This document shows positions 22,382 through 33,178 of a stretch of 64,000 bases of DNA, in pieces. The DNA is from Camellia lanceoleosa (Eukaryota; Streptophyta; Magnoliopsida; Ericales; Theaceae), in the NCBI GenBank assembly GCA_025200525.1, contig CM045758.1, positions 8,552,580-8,616,579 of the forward strand, given 5' to 3'. How positions within the stretch are numbered: position 1 is the first letter of the stretch; each line of letters starts with the position of its first letter. A program made the translations under genes and the position numbers. The notes under the pieces are model-generated. The model had not been told where the DNA came from. It was given only the letters and a program-made list of their open reading frames with translations, and made no database searches.

Positions 22382-24639
22382 TGTAATGACCCTCACACTA
22401 CCCTAATCGCACTCATATGCATATTACATGAATTTGCCTTGTTAAGCTTGCATTTCGAATCTTGACTTGCTTTGCATAAGTATTACTTGGATATTATGTT
22501 CTTTTGGTGTGTGTGGGTGTGTTTCAGCCGAGGTCATCTTAAGCTTAGGTCACCCTCTTGATACTCTTACACTTAGGACCACCTTGGGATTTCTTTGCTG
22601 ACCTCCACCTTTTGTCCTGACATATTGGCCGAGATGATTATCATCTGGGCCGAGGTGTGTATCGCCAAGGCCGAGATGTGTATTATTTGGGCCGAGATGT
22701 TATCCTTGTGCCGAAGTGATCTTGTCCTGGAGTGGTATGACATAGACCGAGGTGTGGCACATCTAGGCCAAGGTGTGTACAACTTAGTCAAGTGTTGTTC
22801 CTCTTGGCGAGATCATTGTTCCTTGACTTGTCAAGTCTTGTTGTTATCCGATGTCATTACTTGCGGAGTCCTTGCCTAGCTTGTTGAACACGCTTTGTCA
22901 TAGACTTGTCTTGTCAATCTATCACCTTTTGAGAATAACCAACCAACGTTGCCCACGTGTCGAGCCGAGTGTTAAATCACGTGAGAGAAAGAACCCATCA
23001 TTTGTTACATTCTTGTTTTGGAGAAGAGAGAGAAGCTCTGGAAGGAGAAGGAGGGATTCTAGAGAGAGAGAGAGAGTGGATACCAAGCTTGATCCTTAGA
23101 GTTCAACCGTTTGATTTGAGTATTGAGGTTAGAATCTTGATTAACTCTTGTTGTTCTTATTGATCATCTAGTTGCATTTCATGATTGAATGTGTTTTGAA
23201 TGCCATACATTGATTTAAAGATTTGTTGTAGAGAGAGAAAGTTGGTATTCTTGTGTTCTTGAGGAAAAGCCTTGTTTAATCCGAAAGTTTGCAACAAGTT
23301 ACATGCTTTTGTGTTTGTTTTTCCAAAGATCTTCTAGTATGGGCACCCAGGTTCATGATTTCGAACTCATAACATGAAATCTCAGATTTTGTAATAACAA
23401 GTTATGACTCTTGCATTCATCTTCTTCATGATCTTCATGTTCATGTTCTTCATGTTCTTGAGCAGAGGGAAAACCCAGGCTTTCCCCGACCTCATTTCTT
23501 TGAAACTGGCCCTCGGGACCACACCTCGGCGAGAAGGTGTGGGACCTCGGCCAAGACTTGGTTGGTGCCCAGCATGTTTCCCCAAGGTGGGAGACAGTGT
23601 TTGTTTTGATTTGACTTAGTTCTTGGAGAATGCCGAGATCATTTGCATTCATATAAAGTTTGATTGAAAGTGCGTTCAACATATTCTTGCCATGTGTTTG
23701 TAGGACTTGGACTTGCCTTGACCCCGACGTTTGAAGGAATAAGTGAGTGGTATTTTAATAAAGATATGTTATAAAGCTTTGATAAAACCTTGTTTTGCCT
23801 TGTTTGGAAATTGTTTACAAGCATGAATGATTATTCCTATTTGCAATGAATATTATATCTTGTTTGATGACATTCTCGGGAGGTCCGTACGTGCTAGGGG
23901 ACTATAAGCATTTGTAGCACAAAGTTTGGAAGTCCGTACGTGCTAGGGGACTATAAGCATTCGTAGCACAAGTCCTTAGTGTCCGGGGACTATAATGCAA
24001 CGACACCCTTGTTTAGAGATCTCTCTTGTCTTGTCTTGCCTTGCCAGCAGTTTACGCGTGGGTTTGTTTGTCCGGAATGTCATCTCTTGTATTACATTGA
24101 TGCTAGTAAGCATCCCTTGAAGCTTGAAGGATTTGATGGATGGACTTGATTTATCTCATGTATTGTTTTGCTAAAAGACCTCGGATATCATTCATGTAAA
24201 CCCCTTTATTATTATGCCATTCACTCAGTATCCAAGCTCACCCTCTCTATATATATATGTAGGTGACGAGCAAGGCGGCGGTGACGCCTAGGTGTGCTTG
24301 CCGATGTATTTTGGATTTGTGTTTCGCAACATCTTGAAGATTATGCTTCTTTGTTATTTTCTTGTAATTTTGTGATTGATGGCCGAGAAGCCTTTTAGTC
24401 AAGATGTAACTTTTGTACTCCATTTTGTTGTATTAAAGCTATTTTTGAGATGTATGTCATTTCATTTAACTTAAGCACTGCTCCTATGGACTACTTGGTT
24501 TTATTTATTGCTTCCGCATTTGTAAGCCCCATATATTTACTCTGATTTGTGTGTGTGATCTTGTAAGTTGGCCTTCGGTAATCTCGGATTACTGGCCATC
24601 ACGGCACCATTCTACTAGGGGCGGTTTGGGGTCGTGACA
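22382..24639 (+). mobile_element. Solo LTR, Tekay-related (LTR B), with target duplication CATTC
   Basis: It starts TGTAATGACCC, ends GGGGTCGTGACA, and is flanked by CATTC at 22377-22381 and 24640-24644. There is no internal region, primer site or polypurine tract, so the element was reduced to one LTR by recombination between its own ends. The terminal block (GGATTACTGGCC, CTAGGGGCGGTTTGGGGTCGTGACA in two parts) is close to that of LTR C at 36953-38782 and related to the end of the LTR it sits in. It also shares the GCCGAGATGATTATCATCTG block with LTR C. Confidence 0.9.
23891..24006 (+). repeat. Three hairpins with conserved loop and changing stems (LTR B)
   Basis: Arms GTGCTA (23891-23896) and TAGCAC (23915-23920); GTGCTA (23940-23945) and TAGCAC (23964-23969); GTGTC (23979-23983) and GACAC (24002-24006). 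All three loops are 18 bases and share GGGGACTATAA. The third stem differs from the first two but still pairs fully. Confidence 0.75.
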
Positions 24640-24995
24640 CATTCAGTACAGTACAAGCTTATTCAGTCTATACAAAACAGAGACAGAAAGGGTGGATCTA
24701 AAACACCCCAAAAGCCTTAGCTTTATCGGGCTCGGAACCTCGCTGTGAGGCACATTGGTTAGCTTGACAAAAGGAGTTTAACCCAACGCTCCTAGCTCCG
24801 GTCCGGTGCCTAAACACCTACATATATATATATATATATATAAACAGTGAGCTAAAGCCCAGTGAATAACAAAATGCGTAAAGAGGTTAAGAATGAATGT
24901 CCTTTCGGTATTGAAAATAGTCATCTGTATCAGTATATCAGTTACTCAATCATAACAGTCATATGTGGTACATCCAATAGCAAAACAGTACAGTA

Positions 24996-25083
24996 GGTCT
25001 TAGCAGACCGAACAGTCAGTTGATGGCCATCATATCAGTAAACAGTAGTGGTTCCAAACATGGGAACCGACAGAGATCTCTGT
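24996..25083 (-). repeat. Four adjacent hairpins or palindromes (LTR D)
   Basis: Perfect pairs occur at 24996-25009 (GGTCT with AGACC, loop TAGC), 25021-25032 (TGATGGCCATCA, no loop), 25050-25068 (GGTTCC with GGAACC, 7-base loop) and 25070-25083 (ACAGAGATCTCTGT, no loop). Stems all differ. Unlike the other LTRs there is no constant loop, so homology of this cluster to theirs rests on position only. Confidence 0.6.
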
Positions 25084-25489
25084 GACAGTAGCAGTACACT
25101 AACAGTAAGTTGCTATGGATGCCACGAATACAGTTCACAAATAGGGCAAACATTCATTCAGTAAACAGTGTTATTTCATAAAGCAGTTCAGTCATTCGTT
25201 CAGAAAGTAATCTCAATTGAACGTATCTTTACAACATCATTACTCACAGAGTTCTGGGCTACAGATAGGCTAGTAAGCGTCCTCGGATGCAAACCCTACA
25301 CAGTTACAGGATGAACACACACTAAGTTACACACTTGGGAATCAATGACTTAATCCCTAACTTGACTCGATGTGGTTCTACATCAATATCCTCATTAAGA
25401 TGCCTTAAACTAGGTCTAGGAATGCCTAGGATGAAATGAGGATGCAAAGATGCACTTCAAAACACTTTTCAAATTTTTGCTGAAACAGG

Positions 25490-25770
25490 GGTCTCGCTCG
25501 AGCGTGTCTTTAGCGAACATGCTGACAAAGGAGCTCCGCTCGAGCGTGACTTCCCCCGCTTGAGTGGACTGTAAAAGTACTGGATGCACGAAATTCACGC
25601 TCGACGGGCACTCGACCTTCACTCAAGCGTGAGACACAAGTCCTCGCTCGAGCGGACTATAAACACATGTAAAGTATTGGATACACGCATTCCCCACTCG
25701 AGCGTCACTTTCTCTGCTCGAGCAGACTGCATGAACTCAGAGTGTACGCTCGAGCGTGGAGTTCCCCGCT
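25490..25770. repeat. CGCTCGAGCG palindrome cluster in LTR D
   Basis: Seven or so copies of CGCTCGAGCG or one-base variants occur within 280 bases, some extending to the 12-base palindrome ACGCTCGAGCGT. Because the word is palindromic, it reads the same as the cluster in LTR A (3750-4030) although the LTRs point in opposite directions. Confidence 0.8.
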
Positions 25771-26368
25771 CGAGTGTGAGTCCAAATTCTGGAAATTCCA
25801 TATTGAACCTTCAAGTTCAAAATCAACTTTAAATGCATCAAATTTGAGCTAATTTTCTGGAAAACACTTTAAAACCCATAATATGACATGTTTCAAAGGT
25901 CAATTTGTAAAATCAAAGCCCGAAGGTAAGTCCATTTGAACACAATTTCAATAAAACTTCAAGAACACAATGTGTATGTAACATGCATGTGTTCAACTAA
26001 ATTCAAAGCTTCAAATACATACTCCCAAGAGCCAATTCCCTCAAAAACATGATGAATTCATGGATTATAACAATAATATGGACATGCATGCAAGAATTTC
26101 TATGAAAACCACTCTAAACTTCATGATATGCACATGCATGCAAGAATTAAGCTTCAATTCAACAATCTAAACCAATTCTTGACTCTAATCTTCAATATAT
26201 CAAGAACCATGCAAGAACTAACTTAAATACAAGTTTAAGAAGATGGTTCCTCTGCCTTATGCCTTGAATTCAAGATGTAGAAGCTTACATATGCAATCCT
26301 CTCTTCAAATCTCTTAATCTTCCAAGCAAATCTTTCAAGATGAAACAATTCTCTCTCAAGTCTCTCTC

Positions 26369-26406
<38 letters not shown>

Positions 26407-27087
26407 GTTTGGTCTAAAAAATGAGCAAAATGATGCAACACATAAGCTCTAACAAGACTTAACAAAGTGGCCCATTTCTATGGCATTTTGGTAAATAAAG
26501 CCAACTAATGTAATTCAACATTATTTAATATAATTTAATCATACAAAATCACATTTCAATTAAATATACCATAAAATCACATAAATTCTAATTAACACAT
26601 AATACTAATCAATTTCAGATTCGGCCGCTGATAAGGCCTTCAATTTACAGTTTAAAACATAAAACATGAACAGATCAATTAACAGTCAAACAGATATAAA
26701 TGCATTTAAACTAATACACTCAATCAGTTAGTTCAGAATTTCAATCAATTCAGTTACTTATCATGATCAGTCACAGTTTAGTAGTAATTAGTGGTATATC
26801 AGTAAACAATGGTGAGGATTGTTACACTAAATAAATAGGAACAGACCTGTAGGAGCAAAATTAGGTAAAACAAAGTGTACTAATGAGTCCAGAAGGTCAA
26901 AAATAGTTAGGAAAAGTGTGCTGTGCAAAGATGACGTCAGCAAAGGCTAAAATGATGTCAGCGCGCACAATAGCAAGTTGCAGTGAGGAGCACGATAGCA
27001 AGAAAGGCGTGCGGCGCACCGTAGCAGATTGGCGGAATAAGCGCACGTGAAGCGCTGGCGAACAGCGGCGCATGATAGAGCAGGGCA

Positions 27088-28173
27088 CACTACAAGAAAA
27101 ATCACCTTTGGTGACTAAATTTTTAGTTGCCAAAAGTCCATTTTTAGTCGCCAAAAGTCGACTTTTTAGTTTCCCCGACTAAAATTTTTAGTCGCCGCTT
27201 TTGTCGCGAATACATGGTCGCCGGAGGTATTGGCAACTAAAACTTTTTTAGTCGGCAAAAAACAGGTCTTTAGCGACCAAAGTTTTAGTCGCCAATAGTG
27301 ATTTACACTTTTGAAAATCATACATTTAGCGACTAATCCTTTAGTCGCCAATACTCACTGAATCGTCGACTAAACCGTTTAGTCACCAAAATAAAGACTT
27401 TTGGCGGCTAATAAGTTTAGTCGCCAAAGGTGCTTCCGTGAAAAGAAAAAAAAACCAACTTTTTTGCTTTTTTTGAGATTCAAGCCACCAACGTGTCCCA
27501 CATTCTAAACCTTTAGCAACACACTTCCTCCACTATGCCACTACAACACCACATGAATATATATGCAATATATATTATTTATATAGTATATTGACCCGTA
27601 TTAATATAAAACTATATATATAAATATAATTATTTTTATTCAATATAATTTATATAAAAAATAAATTATTTACTAAAAAAAAATTAAGGCCACTTTTGGC
27701 GACTAAATCCATTATTTAGTCGCCAATTCTGTAATTTTGGGCTACTAATTATTTTTTAGTCGCTAAAAAAATAAGTTCTGCCTAAAAATAAACAGTTTTG
27801 GCGACTAAACCTGTTTTTAGTCGCCAAAAACGTCCCCTTTTGGCTACTAAACTGCATTTTAGTCGCCAATTGCCTGTTTTTAGCTACTAAATATTTTTTT
27901 AGTAGTCAAAAAGCTTCACTTTCAGCGACCAAACTGTTTTTAGTCGCCAAAACACGTATAATAGGCGACTAAACTATTTTTTAGTCGCCAAAAACGGTCA
28001 CTTTTGGCTACTAAAAAACCTTTAGTCGGTAAAACCCATATAATCGGCGACTAAATTGATTTTTAGTCGCCAATAACTATACATTTGGCTAGTAAATTGT
28101 TTTAGTCGCCAAAAGTCTTCACTTTTGGCTACTAATTCCATTTTAGTCGCCATTTCTGCATTTTCTTGTAGTG
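27088..28173. mobile_element. Non-autonomous CACTA transposon, about 1.09 kb
   Basis: Ends are inverted: CACTACAAGAAAAAT on the left and the complement of CACTACAAGAAAATGC on the right, the hallmark of En/Spm (CACTA) elements. The inside has no transposase and is filled with the short subterminal repeat TTTAGTCGCCAAAA in both orientations, roughly 20 copies or variants, which in this family are transposase binding sites. The bases flanking the ends are GCA and GCT, so the expected 3-bp target duplication is imperfect. It sits in Copia gag sequence. Confidence 0.9.
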
Positions 28174-28379
28174 GCTGACGTCAGACGATGACGTGAGCAG
28201 GCAACGGAGGGCGCGTGAAGGCGCGTGTGCGAGTGGCGGCGGAAGCTGAGACGTGCCGAACACAAAGGTGGCGCGTGAAGGCGCGTGACGGCATTTCTGA
28301 TGACAGTAGTGGTGCCGTTGGAATTGTGAGGTGATTCTGAGCTGTTTGGTGTAGTGCCACTGTGTACGGAACTAAACAT
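28174..28379 (-). pseudogene. Copia gag N-terminus, cut by the CACTA element
   Basis: The first ATG after the primer site is at 28379. The frame reads a Ser/Thr/Asn-rich start (TTPNSSESPHNSN) typical of low-complexity Copia gag N-termini, then Arg/His-rich sequence up to the CACTA insertion at 28173. Beyond the insertion, 27087-26897 continues a similar composition without any recognised gag domain. Function as gag is inferred from position after LTR and primer site, not from a conserved domain. Confidence 0.5.
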
Positions 28380-28412
28380 CAAAAACGAAAAATGCCAGAA
28401 GTGTATAACTGG

Positions 28413-28424
28413 GCTCTGATACCA
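28413..28424 (-). other. Primer binding site (initiator tRNA-Met type) of the Copia element
   Basis: The minus strand reads TGGTATCAGAGC directly after the LTR end ...CTTACA, with no spacer. This is the standard plant Copia arrangement. Confidence 0.9.
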
Positions 28425-28679
28425 TGTAAGATTGATAGGAAGAGAGAAAAAAGAGAGAAACGGAATGAAGTGTTTGTTATATTCAGTATATTGTTTACAA
28501 GAGTGATGATTCTCATTTATAGAGAAGAGCACCGAAAGGAGAAAGAAACATAATAATGAAAGCTATACACTATGAAAGCATAATAATGAAAGTGTGTGCT
28601 AGTGGTGTTCCCTTTATAGCATATGTCTAATGTATTCCTTCACAGCATATATCTAATGTATATTATATATATATTAACA
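28425..28679 (-). mobile_element. Copia-type 5' LTR
   Basis: On the minus strand it runs from TGTTAATATATAT (28679) to ATCTTACA (28425), about 255 bp, the usual short Copia size. A TATA box (CTCTATAAATGAGA on the minus strand, near 28511-28524) lies about 90 bases before the LTR end. No partner LTR remains in the window because the rest of the element has been replaced. Confidence 0.8.
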
Positions 28680-29820
28680 TTTACAATGTATTCGGCTTTA
28701 GTTTTGGATCACTTCATCATCTTCATGAACCAGTCTTGGGAATGAAAAAATATTTTGTTTTTGTCCTCTGTTTTTTCTTGGCTCTTTGTATTGAAATAAT
28801 ATATTAAAAAAAAATGAAAAATGATTCAACCAGACCCATTAATTTCTATTCACTTTTGTTTCATATATTACATATGCAAAATTTTCATTATTAAAATTAT
28901 ATTTGAATTTATCATTGTCTAAAATTTGAATTTATAAAGAATTTGTATAAAGAAAATAAAAGAACAAACAAATCCCTTCTGTTTTCCGCAAATCTTTAAT
29001 GTCGAGTGCCTTACTCATAGTGACGCATAACTTGAAGGACAAGTTCAAATTACATCCCCTAAAATTATTAGATTTGTGACTGAAAATGAAAAGCTGCGTC
29101 CATGCTGTATTTGGGTTTATGATCACAAGACTACATATATTGTTCATACTGTATTTGGGGTAATGTACACCACATATATATATATATATATAGTCAACTG
29201 TAATTTTTAATTTATACTGCAAAACCACATATATTGTTCTGATTAAGACCAACAAGAAACATAAGTAGATTCAAAACGAAGAGAACATCAAAAGTGAATC
29301 CTAATCCCTGTCAAACCCATAACCCCAAGTTGTTGATTTTTCATTCTAAATAACGATTGTTATGAAGCGACCAATTTGGGTCACTCTCAAAGTCATCTCT
29401 GTTACAAGCAATAAATAGCTTTTCACGTCGCCGTGTTTCCGTCGCTCCCGTTCGTGAAAATATTGTCCTTAAAATGTTAAAAACAGTCCTTAAAATTATT
29501 GTTAGTGTTAAAAATGTGTGAAAGTATTTTAAATGTACGTGAAAATACGATAATTTTTTTTGATACTTTATGTTTCTTATCGATAATTTTTAAGGTTGTT
29601 ATTAATAAAACGTTTTTAAAAATATTGAAAATCTTAACTTAGCTTGGTCTTATAGATTAAAGTATTTAAATCTAAAAAAAAAATCAAATTCAGCAGGTTA
29701 TTTGGGCCAATGTCCACCCTAATTAAATACAAGACACACACACAAATAACAATTTAGGTATGTATACACATCAATTAGCCATAAATACTGTTTGCATGTG
29801 TCATGAACCATATAGATTAA

Positions 29821-29987
29821 GGGGTTATTTGATATATTCTAAAAAAACTTTTTAGTTAAATAAGTCAATTTCTCATGGAAAAAAGTCAAAATGTCACTCA
29901 ACTTCACAAAGGAATTGTTTTTTCTAGATTGTACAAAAATATTTATAAAAAAAAATTATTAAAAAACGTCAATCTCAAATAACCTCT
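29821..29987. mobile_element. Possible MITE with GGGGTTATTTGA ends
   Basis: GGGGTTATTTGA at the left end is mirrored by TCAAATAACCTCT at the right end, enclosing about 145 AT-rich bases with no coding potential. Target duplication is unclear, so the superfamily is not assigned. Confidence 0.45.
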
Positions 29988-30454
29988 AAAACTTTTAAAA
30001 TACACATATACAGAATAATTAATTCTTTATCCATCATGAACCATATCCTATCCATAAGGTACTTTTATATTTTAAATTTGTGAAGGAATTTGTAAGAAGA
30101 AAAAAAATTGTTAAAAAAATTATCCTTTTACAAATTTTCGAGTTTCATTAAACTAGAATTTCCACTCGAGAAGCACTACTCTTGTGTTTGTAGGAAAAAG
30201 TGAGTCATGAAACTGAATTAGTCATCCTTTTCCGATGTACCAAAAAAAACAAAAAACTAGAATTAACCATTAGTTTACCATTAGTTTTCAAGTCAAGACT
30301 GCAATGATGTGCAACAAAAATGGAATTATTCTTTCGTTAAAGGGATTGATAAATTGAATTGGTTGTCCATGCGGGCATTATTATCCTTATTTGCAATACA
30401 ACAATCACGTGGTTGTCCATGGAATTATTTTTTCTTGTGTTTTTTTGTCTAAAA

Positions 30455-30850
30455 TATTTAGGATAACTTATATTGATACCCCTTGAGATTTAGTCTAATT
30501 ATATTTTATTCTCTAACATTTTAAAAATTACATTTTTACCTTATGATTAATAGTCTCATTTTACAAAACTCCTATTTATATATAACAAAAAAGGGTAACA
30601 ATTCCTAGTGAAAAAAAAAAAGTGAAAATTGCATTGAAAAAAAAAATAAAACAAAGGAAAGGAAAAAAAAAAAATTTAAAAGTAAAACAGAGTAAGAAAA
30701 GAGAGTGTGCATAAGTTTAATATTTTCATCATGTCTAAATAATTATAATAATCGGAGGTTAGTATTAGTATAATTTTTCAAATGTTAAGGAGTGATATGT
30801 ATTAAATCCAAACCCCAAGAAATATAAATATAATTTATCTAAATATTATT
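30455..30850. repeat. Imperfect long inverted repeat, MITE-like
   Basis: The outer 70-80 bases on each side are imperfect inverted copies. The left arm contains ATTTAGGATAACTTATATTG and GATTTAGTCTAA, and the right arm, inverted, reads ATTTAGATAAATTATATTTA, then a GGGGTTTGGATTTAA segment. The middle is purine-rich. Boundaries are approximate. Confidence 0.4.
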
Positions 30851-30922
30851 TATAATGATTGTGAAAATTTTAAAATATAAAATTTTTTAAATATATTTTA
30901 TAAAAGAAGTTAGTGAAATTTA

Positions 30923-31151
30923 GGCCTCGTTTGGGAACAGGCTAATTTAGTAACTTTTTGGCTAATTGGCTAAAAAGGTTGGTAAGAAAAACCTGTATGT
31001 TTGGGCCAACTTTTTGGCTAATTACGAAACGACGTGCAAAAAGTAGAGAGAAAAGGGAATCTTTGACTTTTTGGTATGAGTTGTTGGCTTTTTGGCTAAA
31101 AAGGTAACTTTTTGACTAATTGACTATTTTAGCCTCTTGCCAAACGAGGCC
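30923..31151. mobile_element. Tourist-like (PIF/Harbinger) MITE, 229 bp
   Basis: Terminal inverted repeats GGCCTCGTTTGG and CCAAACGAGGCC are perfect over 12 bases, and the element is flanked by TTA on both sides (30920-30922, 31152-31154). The end sequence and 3-bp TTA duplication are those of Tourist/PIF-Harbinger MITEs. Inside are further inverted copies of GGCTAATTxxxxAACTTTTTGGCTAA-like words. It has no coding capacity. Confidence 0.85.
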
Positions 31152-31969
31152 TTAAAACAGAAGATCACGTTGCTTGATTCTTTATTCCAAGATACACGTT
31201 GCATTTAAATTCTCAGCGTGGTGATATGACAAATTAAGTGAATTTTAATTTGTAAGAATTCCACAACGTCCAGTGTGAAACACAGATTTTTCATAGCTAA
31301 GGCATGCAATGCAACTAAACAAAGTGAGAAAGCAACGACTGCATTTATTTTATTCATTGACTATTTATCCAATAGATATCACATATATTTATTTATTTAT
31401 TTTTAGGTGGGAGATAAAACAACAATGTAGCCCGTTATAATTCCTATCAACTAGGCAGGCACTTGCCTACACATTCAATGAATGCCAAATTTCAAATCAC
31501 AAACAGGTACAATCACAACAAACAATTAACAGGAGAGAGAACATCATAACAATTTAAAAGAGATAATTATAATTTATTTTAATATAAAAATTTATATCAT
31601 ATTATTTGATGTAGCTTTTGTTTATAATTTATTAGGTAAAAATAACTTAAATAAATTAAAAGAAATTAATTATCTAAAATTTTAAAAAAAAATGTGATTT
31701 TAATTTATACTTTCTAATTTCCAAATTTTAATTTTTAATAAGCCACACCAAACATGACCATAGTAAACTAAAGGGAGAGAGGTCTTTTCCTCCAACCCCA
31801 AATACTCCTCTAAAAACATTTGGAAAAATAACATCTCAGTGGACATTTGAAAATTTAATTACAAATTAATGATAAGGTATATAAATATTAATAATTAAAA
31901 TTTTAAATTTTTTTATGAGTTTTTAATAATTTTTTTAAAAACTACCATTGTGTGGTAATGAGCAATACT

Positions 31970-32176
31970 TTTTTTTTTTTTTGGTTACAAAAAAAAAGAA
32001 AAAAAAAGAAAAAAAAGAGGAGTGGCTCAAGCTTAACCAGACCCCAATCCCGAGCTAAGAAATCGTTTGAGGCAAAATTTAAGGATGTCACACTGAGAGA
32101 CAATGGAGGACTTGAATCCAAGTAAAACAGGTTTTGGGTTTCGTCCCTATCCACTGAATCCAACCTCTAGGGGCGA
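31970..32176 (-). mobile_element. tRNA-type SINE with imperfect target duplication
   Basis: On the minus strand this starts at 32176 and ends in a T/C and A-type tail near 31970. Near its start is GGATTCAGTGGATAGGG, resembling a polymerase III A box, and further on GGATTCAAGTCC, close to the B-box consensus GGTTCGANTCC. It is flanked by TAATGAGCAATACT (31956-31969) and TAATGAGTAATGCT (32177-32190), 12 of 14 matching, a typical retroposition duplication. It needs a LINE for movement; none is seen here. The 73-codon frame over it is not a gene. Confidence 0.7.
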
Positions 32177-32239
32177 TAATGAGTAATGCTACATCTGTTT
32201 AAAATCTTAACAATCATATTAAAAATATGGAAAAATTAT

Positions 32240-32950
32240 TTATAAGTCCTATTAGGGAGACTTGTGCTATATATGGTCCTACTAAAAAACTTATGTTCCC
32301 ATAAGTCTTGTGGGAAGTTTGTTGACACATTTACTCTCAATATTAATTGTTAATATCATAAATAATAGTAAAACCATATATAGGAAATTGAATGTTACCA
32401 TATATCATATCTATATAAACGTAACGTAACGTGACACCTACATAAACGTAACGTAACACCTATGATCTATGATAATATACAATTTCCTATATAGGAAATT
32501 GCATGTTATCATAGATCATATCTACATAAACGTAACGTAACGTGACACCTACATAAAGGTAACGTGACACCATAGATCATATCTACATAAAAGTAACGTA
32601 ACGTGACATATAATTGAATGTTGCCATAGATCATATTTATATGAAACGTAACGTGACACCAACATAAACCAGCAATATTTTTACATTCAATTTAAAAAAA
32701 TAAAAACTCATTAAGTTTGCGAAATGTAACGTGACACGTTACGTTACGTTTATGTAGGTGTCACGTTACGTTACGTTTATATAGGTGTCACATTACGTTA
32801 CGTTTATGTAAGTGTCACGTCACGTTACGTTTATGTAGGACCTTGTGGAATACATTGTTATCTAAATAGGACTTGAGACTCTATAAGAAATTACACAGAA
32901 CTTAGCCTACCATAAGTGTCTGAAAAATGACTTCTAAATAAGTCTCCCTA
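32240..32950. repeat. Foldback region with ACGTAACGTAACGTGACACC repeats
   Basis: Copies of ACGTAACGTAACGTGACACC or shortened variants lie in direct order at 32418-32665, and inverted copies (GGTGTCACGTTACGTTACGT) at 32733-32840. A perfect 20-base palindrome AATTTCCTATATAGGAAATT occurs at 32481-32500. TAGGGAGACTT near 32263 is matched by AAGTCTCCCTA near 32940 in inverse orientation. The whole could fold into one long stem. The superfamily is not clear. Confidence 0.6.
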
Positions 32951-33178
32951 AAAATATACATGTCCAAACATCATTAGAAGTTTAAATGTCATTATTTTTT
33001 TGAAAACAATCACATTTGGCGTCTTGTATTTTTAATAAATTTTTTAATAAGATTATTAATATGTGTAGAATTATTTGTGTGGTAATTTCCCTCAAAACAT
33101 TTTAGATTAACAATGTAGTACACGTGGATAATGATTATTACAAATGAGAGTATCCTATTGGAAGTTAGAAAATGATAT

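Larger units (their letters stand above)
22121..26826 (-). mobile_element. 5' LTR of the Tekay-like element (LTR D), split by a solo LTR
   Basis: On the minus strand it starts TGTAACAATCCTCACC at 26826 and ends GGTCATGACA at 22121, giving TG...CA ends. Without the solo LTR at 22382-24639 and one target copy it is about 2.4 kb. It contains a (TC)n run (26370-26402), CGCTCGAGCG palindromes (25490-25770), clustered hairpins (24996-25083), a (TA)n run (about 24825-24842) and the shared CTGGGCT/GCTCACTG motif (24846-24865). At 26827 it meets Copia gag sequence, so it inserted into that element. Confidence 0.8.
26827..28424 (-). mobile_element. 5' fragment of a Copia-type element, interrupted twice
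   Basis: On the minus strand, a Copia LTR (28679-28425) is followed by an initiator-Met primer site (28424-28413) and a gag start. A CACTA element occupies 27088-28173, after which GC-rich sequence of the same character resumes (27087-26930). At 26826 the Tekay-like LTR begins and the Copia element is lost. The GC-rich flanks on both sides of the CACTA element (repeated GCGCGTGAAGG-like words) support their being one sequence before insertion. Confidence 0.7.
28680..33173. other. AT-rich intergenic DNA with small mobile elements
   Basis: No gene or large element is recognisable. The stretch is very AT-rich with poly-A/T runs and a (TA)n tract (29173-29193). Embedded items are listed separately: inverted-repeat elements at 29821-29987, 30455-30850 and 30923-31151, a SINE at 31970-32176 and a foldback region at 32240-32950. 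28680-29820, 31155-31940 and 32951-33173 show nothing I can name. Confidence 0.7.

Noticed and set aside
27085..28176. Exact 3-bp target duplication for the CACTA element
   Set aside because: Flanks are GCA and GCT, so the duplication is imperfect. The element call rests on its ends and internal repeats instead.
28680..33173. Host gene in the AT-rich interval
   Set aside because: No frame has plausible codon use, splice signals or recognisable protein similarity; the longest frames are low-complexity or lie over mobile elements.
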